The notes below the pieces were generated by a model. That model was not told where the DNA came from, searched no databases, and was given only the letters and a program-made list of their open reading frames with translations. A stretch of DNA of 64,000 nt, taken from Vitreimonas flagellata. Its GTDB lineage: Bacteria; Pseudomonadota; Alphaproteobacteria; Caulobacterales; Aquidulcibacteraceae. The DNA lies in the NCBI RefSeq assembly GCF_004634425.1, contig NZ_SBJL01000004.1:186001-250000 (forward strand). The letters are read 5' to 3'. Position 1 is the first letter of the stretch. Each line of letters starts with the position of its first letter. A program made the position numbers and the translations under genes. Below, piece after piece: positions 63,158 through 64,000 of the stretch.

Positions 63158-64000
63158 TGGCAGCGCTCAACAGCACAATCGCCCAAGTCACCGAACGCAT
63201 CGCGCAACGCAGCGCGAAGCGGCGGCGGCATTATCTTGATCTGATCGATGCGTATGATCCGACCAGGCCGGCGCGGGTGAAATTGGCGGAAGCCAACCAG
63301 GCGCACACGTCGGCCGGATGCGCCGTGCAAGATAAAATCCAATTGCTCGGCGGCAAATGGCCGTCGATTGGGATCGTGACCGCGTACAACGACATGCTCT
63401 CGGCGCATGCGCCGTATGAGCGTTTTCCTGATGTGATCCGTAAAGCGGCCCGCGAAGCGGGCGCGGTGGCGCAAGTTGCCGGCGGGGTGCCGGCGATGTG
63501 CGATGGCGTCACGCAGGGCTTCGAGGGCATGGAGCTTTCACTGTTCTCGCGCGATGCAATCGCGCTGAGCACTGCGGTGTCGCTCTCACACGCGACGTTT
63601 GACGCGGCGCTGCTCTTGGGGATTTGCGACAAGATCGTGCCGGGCTTGCTGATCGGTGCGCTGCGCTTTCCGTGGTTGCCGGCGATCCTCGTGCCGTCCG
63701 GACCAATGCCATCCGGTTTGCCGAACAAGGAGAAGGCGGCGCGGCGTCAGCTATTTGCGGAAGGCAAGATTGGCCGCGAAGAATTGTTGAAAGCCGAGGC
63801 GGAGAGCTATCACGCGCCGGGCACGTGCACGTTCTACGGCACAGCCAACTCCAATCAGATGATGATGGAGATGATGGGCTTGCACATGCCCAGCGCTGCA
63901 TTCGTGCCGCCGAACAATCCGTTGCGCGATGCGCTGACGATTGCGGCGACGAAGCGCGCGGCGGAGATCACGGGGCTTGGAAGCGATTATCGCCCGATCG
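63157..64000 (+). CDS. edd: 6-phosphogluconate dehydratase, N-terminal part (runs off window)
   Basis: The first 281 residues are visible. Fe-S cluster cysteines are in [12 protein letters not shown] and [15 protein letters not shown], and the N-terminal [18 protein letters not shown] is a signature of the IlvD/Edd family. It dehydrates 6-phosphogluconate to KDPG, the substrate of the eda-encoded aldolase next door. The 3' end is outside the window. Confidence 0.95.
   Translation, partial: MAALNSTIAQVTERIAQRSAKRRRHYLDLIDAYDPTRPARVKLAEANQAHTSAGCAVQDKIQLLGGKWPSIGIVTAYNDMLSAHAPYERFPDVIRKAAREAGAVAQVAGGVPAMCDGVTQGFEGMELSLFSRDAIALSTAVSLSHATFDAALLLGICDKIVPGLLIGALRFPWLPAILVPSGPMPSGLPNKEKAARRQLFAEGKIGREELLKAEAESYHAPGTCTFYGTANSNQMMMEMMGLHMPSAAFVPPNNPLRDALTIAATKRAAEITGLGSDYRPI

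Overview
The window is GC-rich, densely coded DNA from an alphaproteobacterium. The best guess is the Caulobacterales/Hyphomonadaceae neighbourhood, judged from an Entner-Doudoroff hexose route, a large TonB-dependent receptor beside a TPR-sulfotransferase, many 4-base ATGA/GTGA gene overlaps, and repeated palindromic intergenic elements. This is inference; no rRNA or tRNA marker is present. No prophage, insertion sequence, CRISPR array, tRNA or rRNA was found.

Layout. 1-6.7 kb: end of a DUF3298 protein, an MFS exporter, then the EF-P beta-lysylation genes (epmA, a DUF7079 gene, a GNAT gene and epmB as one minus-strand operon, with efp divergent), a GNAT gene and arsC. 6.7-9.4 kb: a cobalamin riboswitch and btuFCD. 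9.4-13.4 kb: an acyl-CoA synthetase and an orphan hybrid histidine kinase. 13.3-16.4 kb: small accessory genes, a duplicated 132-bp repeat, a ParDE toxin-antitoxin pair and a HEPN-motif protein. 16.5-18.5 kb: thiC under a TPP riboswitch. 18.6-22.7 kb: housekeeping and stress genes (double hotdog-like protein, MscS channel, DUF423, aldo/keto reductase, GNAT). 22.8-27.1 kb: a TPR-sulfotransferase and TonB-dependent receptor operon. 27.2-30.4 kb: an acyltransferase, a cold-shock protein and small genes. 30.4-34.2 kb: acs with an SMI1/KNR4 gene and a hydrolase, then a divergent Lrp regulator and alanine dehydrogenase. 34.4-42.1 kb: lipoprotein, MHS transporter, UvrD-like helicase, DUF1295 protein, omega-aminotransferase and GNAT. 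42.2-44.2 kb: a penicillin/AHL acylase-family lipoprotein.

44.3-57.3 kb is a polyamine uptake and breakdown cluster. It has two diverged gamma-glutamylpolyamine synthetase-like genes, a Pot ABC transporter (binding protein, two permeases, ATPase), a PuuD-type hydrolase, two class III aminotransferases, a GntR/FCD regulator and PuuB oxidase. The PuuC aldehyde dehydrogenase is not in the window.

57.3-64 kb carries central carbon genes. On the minus strand, a LacI regulator is followed by an RpiB-family isomerase, a KduD-type dehydrogenase, KDG kinase and KDPG aldolase. On the plus strand, zwf and edd run off the right edge. I read the minus-strand operon as a DhuI/DhuD-type route for unsaturated uronic acids that feeds the Entner-Doudoroff aldolase.

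At least five intergenic gaps hold related paired-hairpin (BIME-like) palindromes. One lies inside the Pot operon, and another is duplicated around a small lipoprotein gene.
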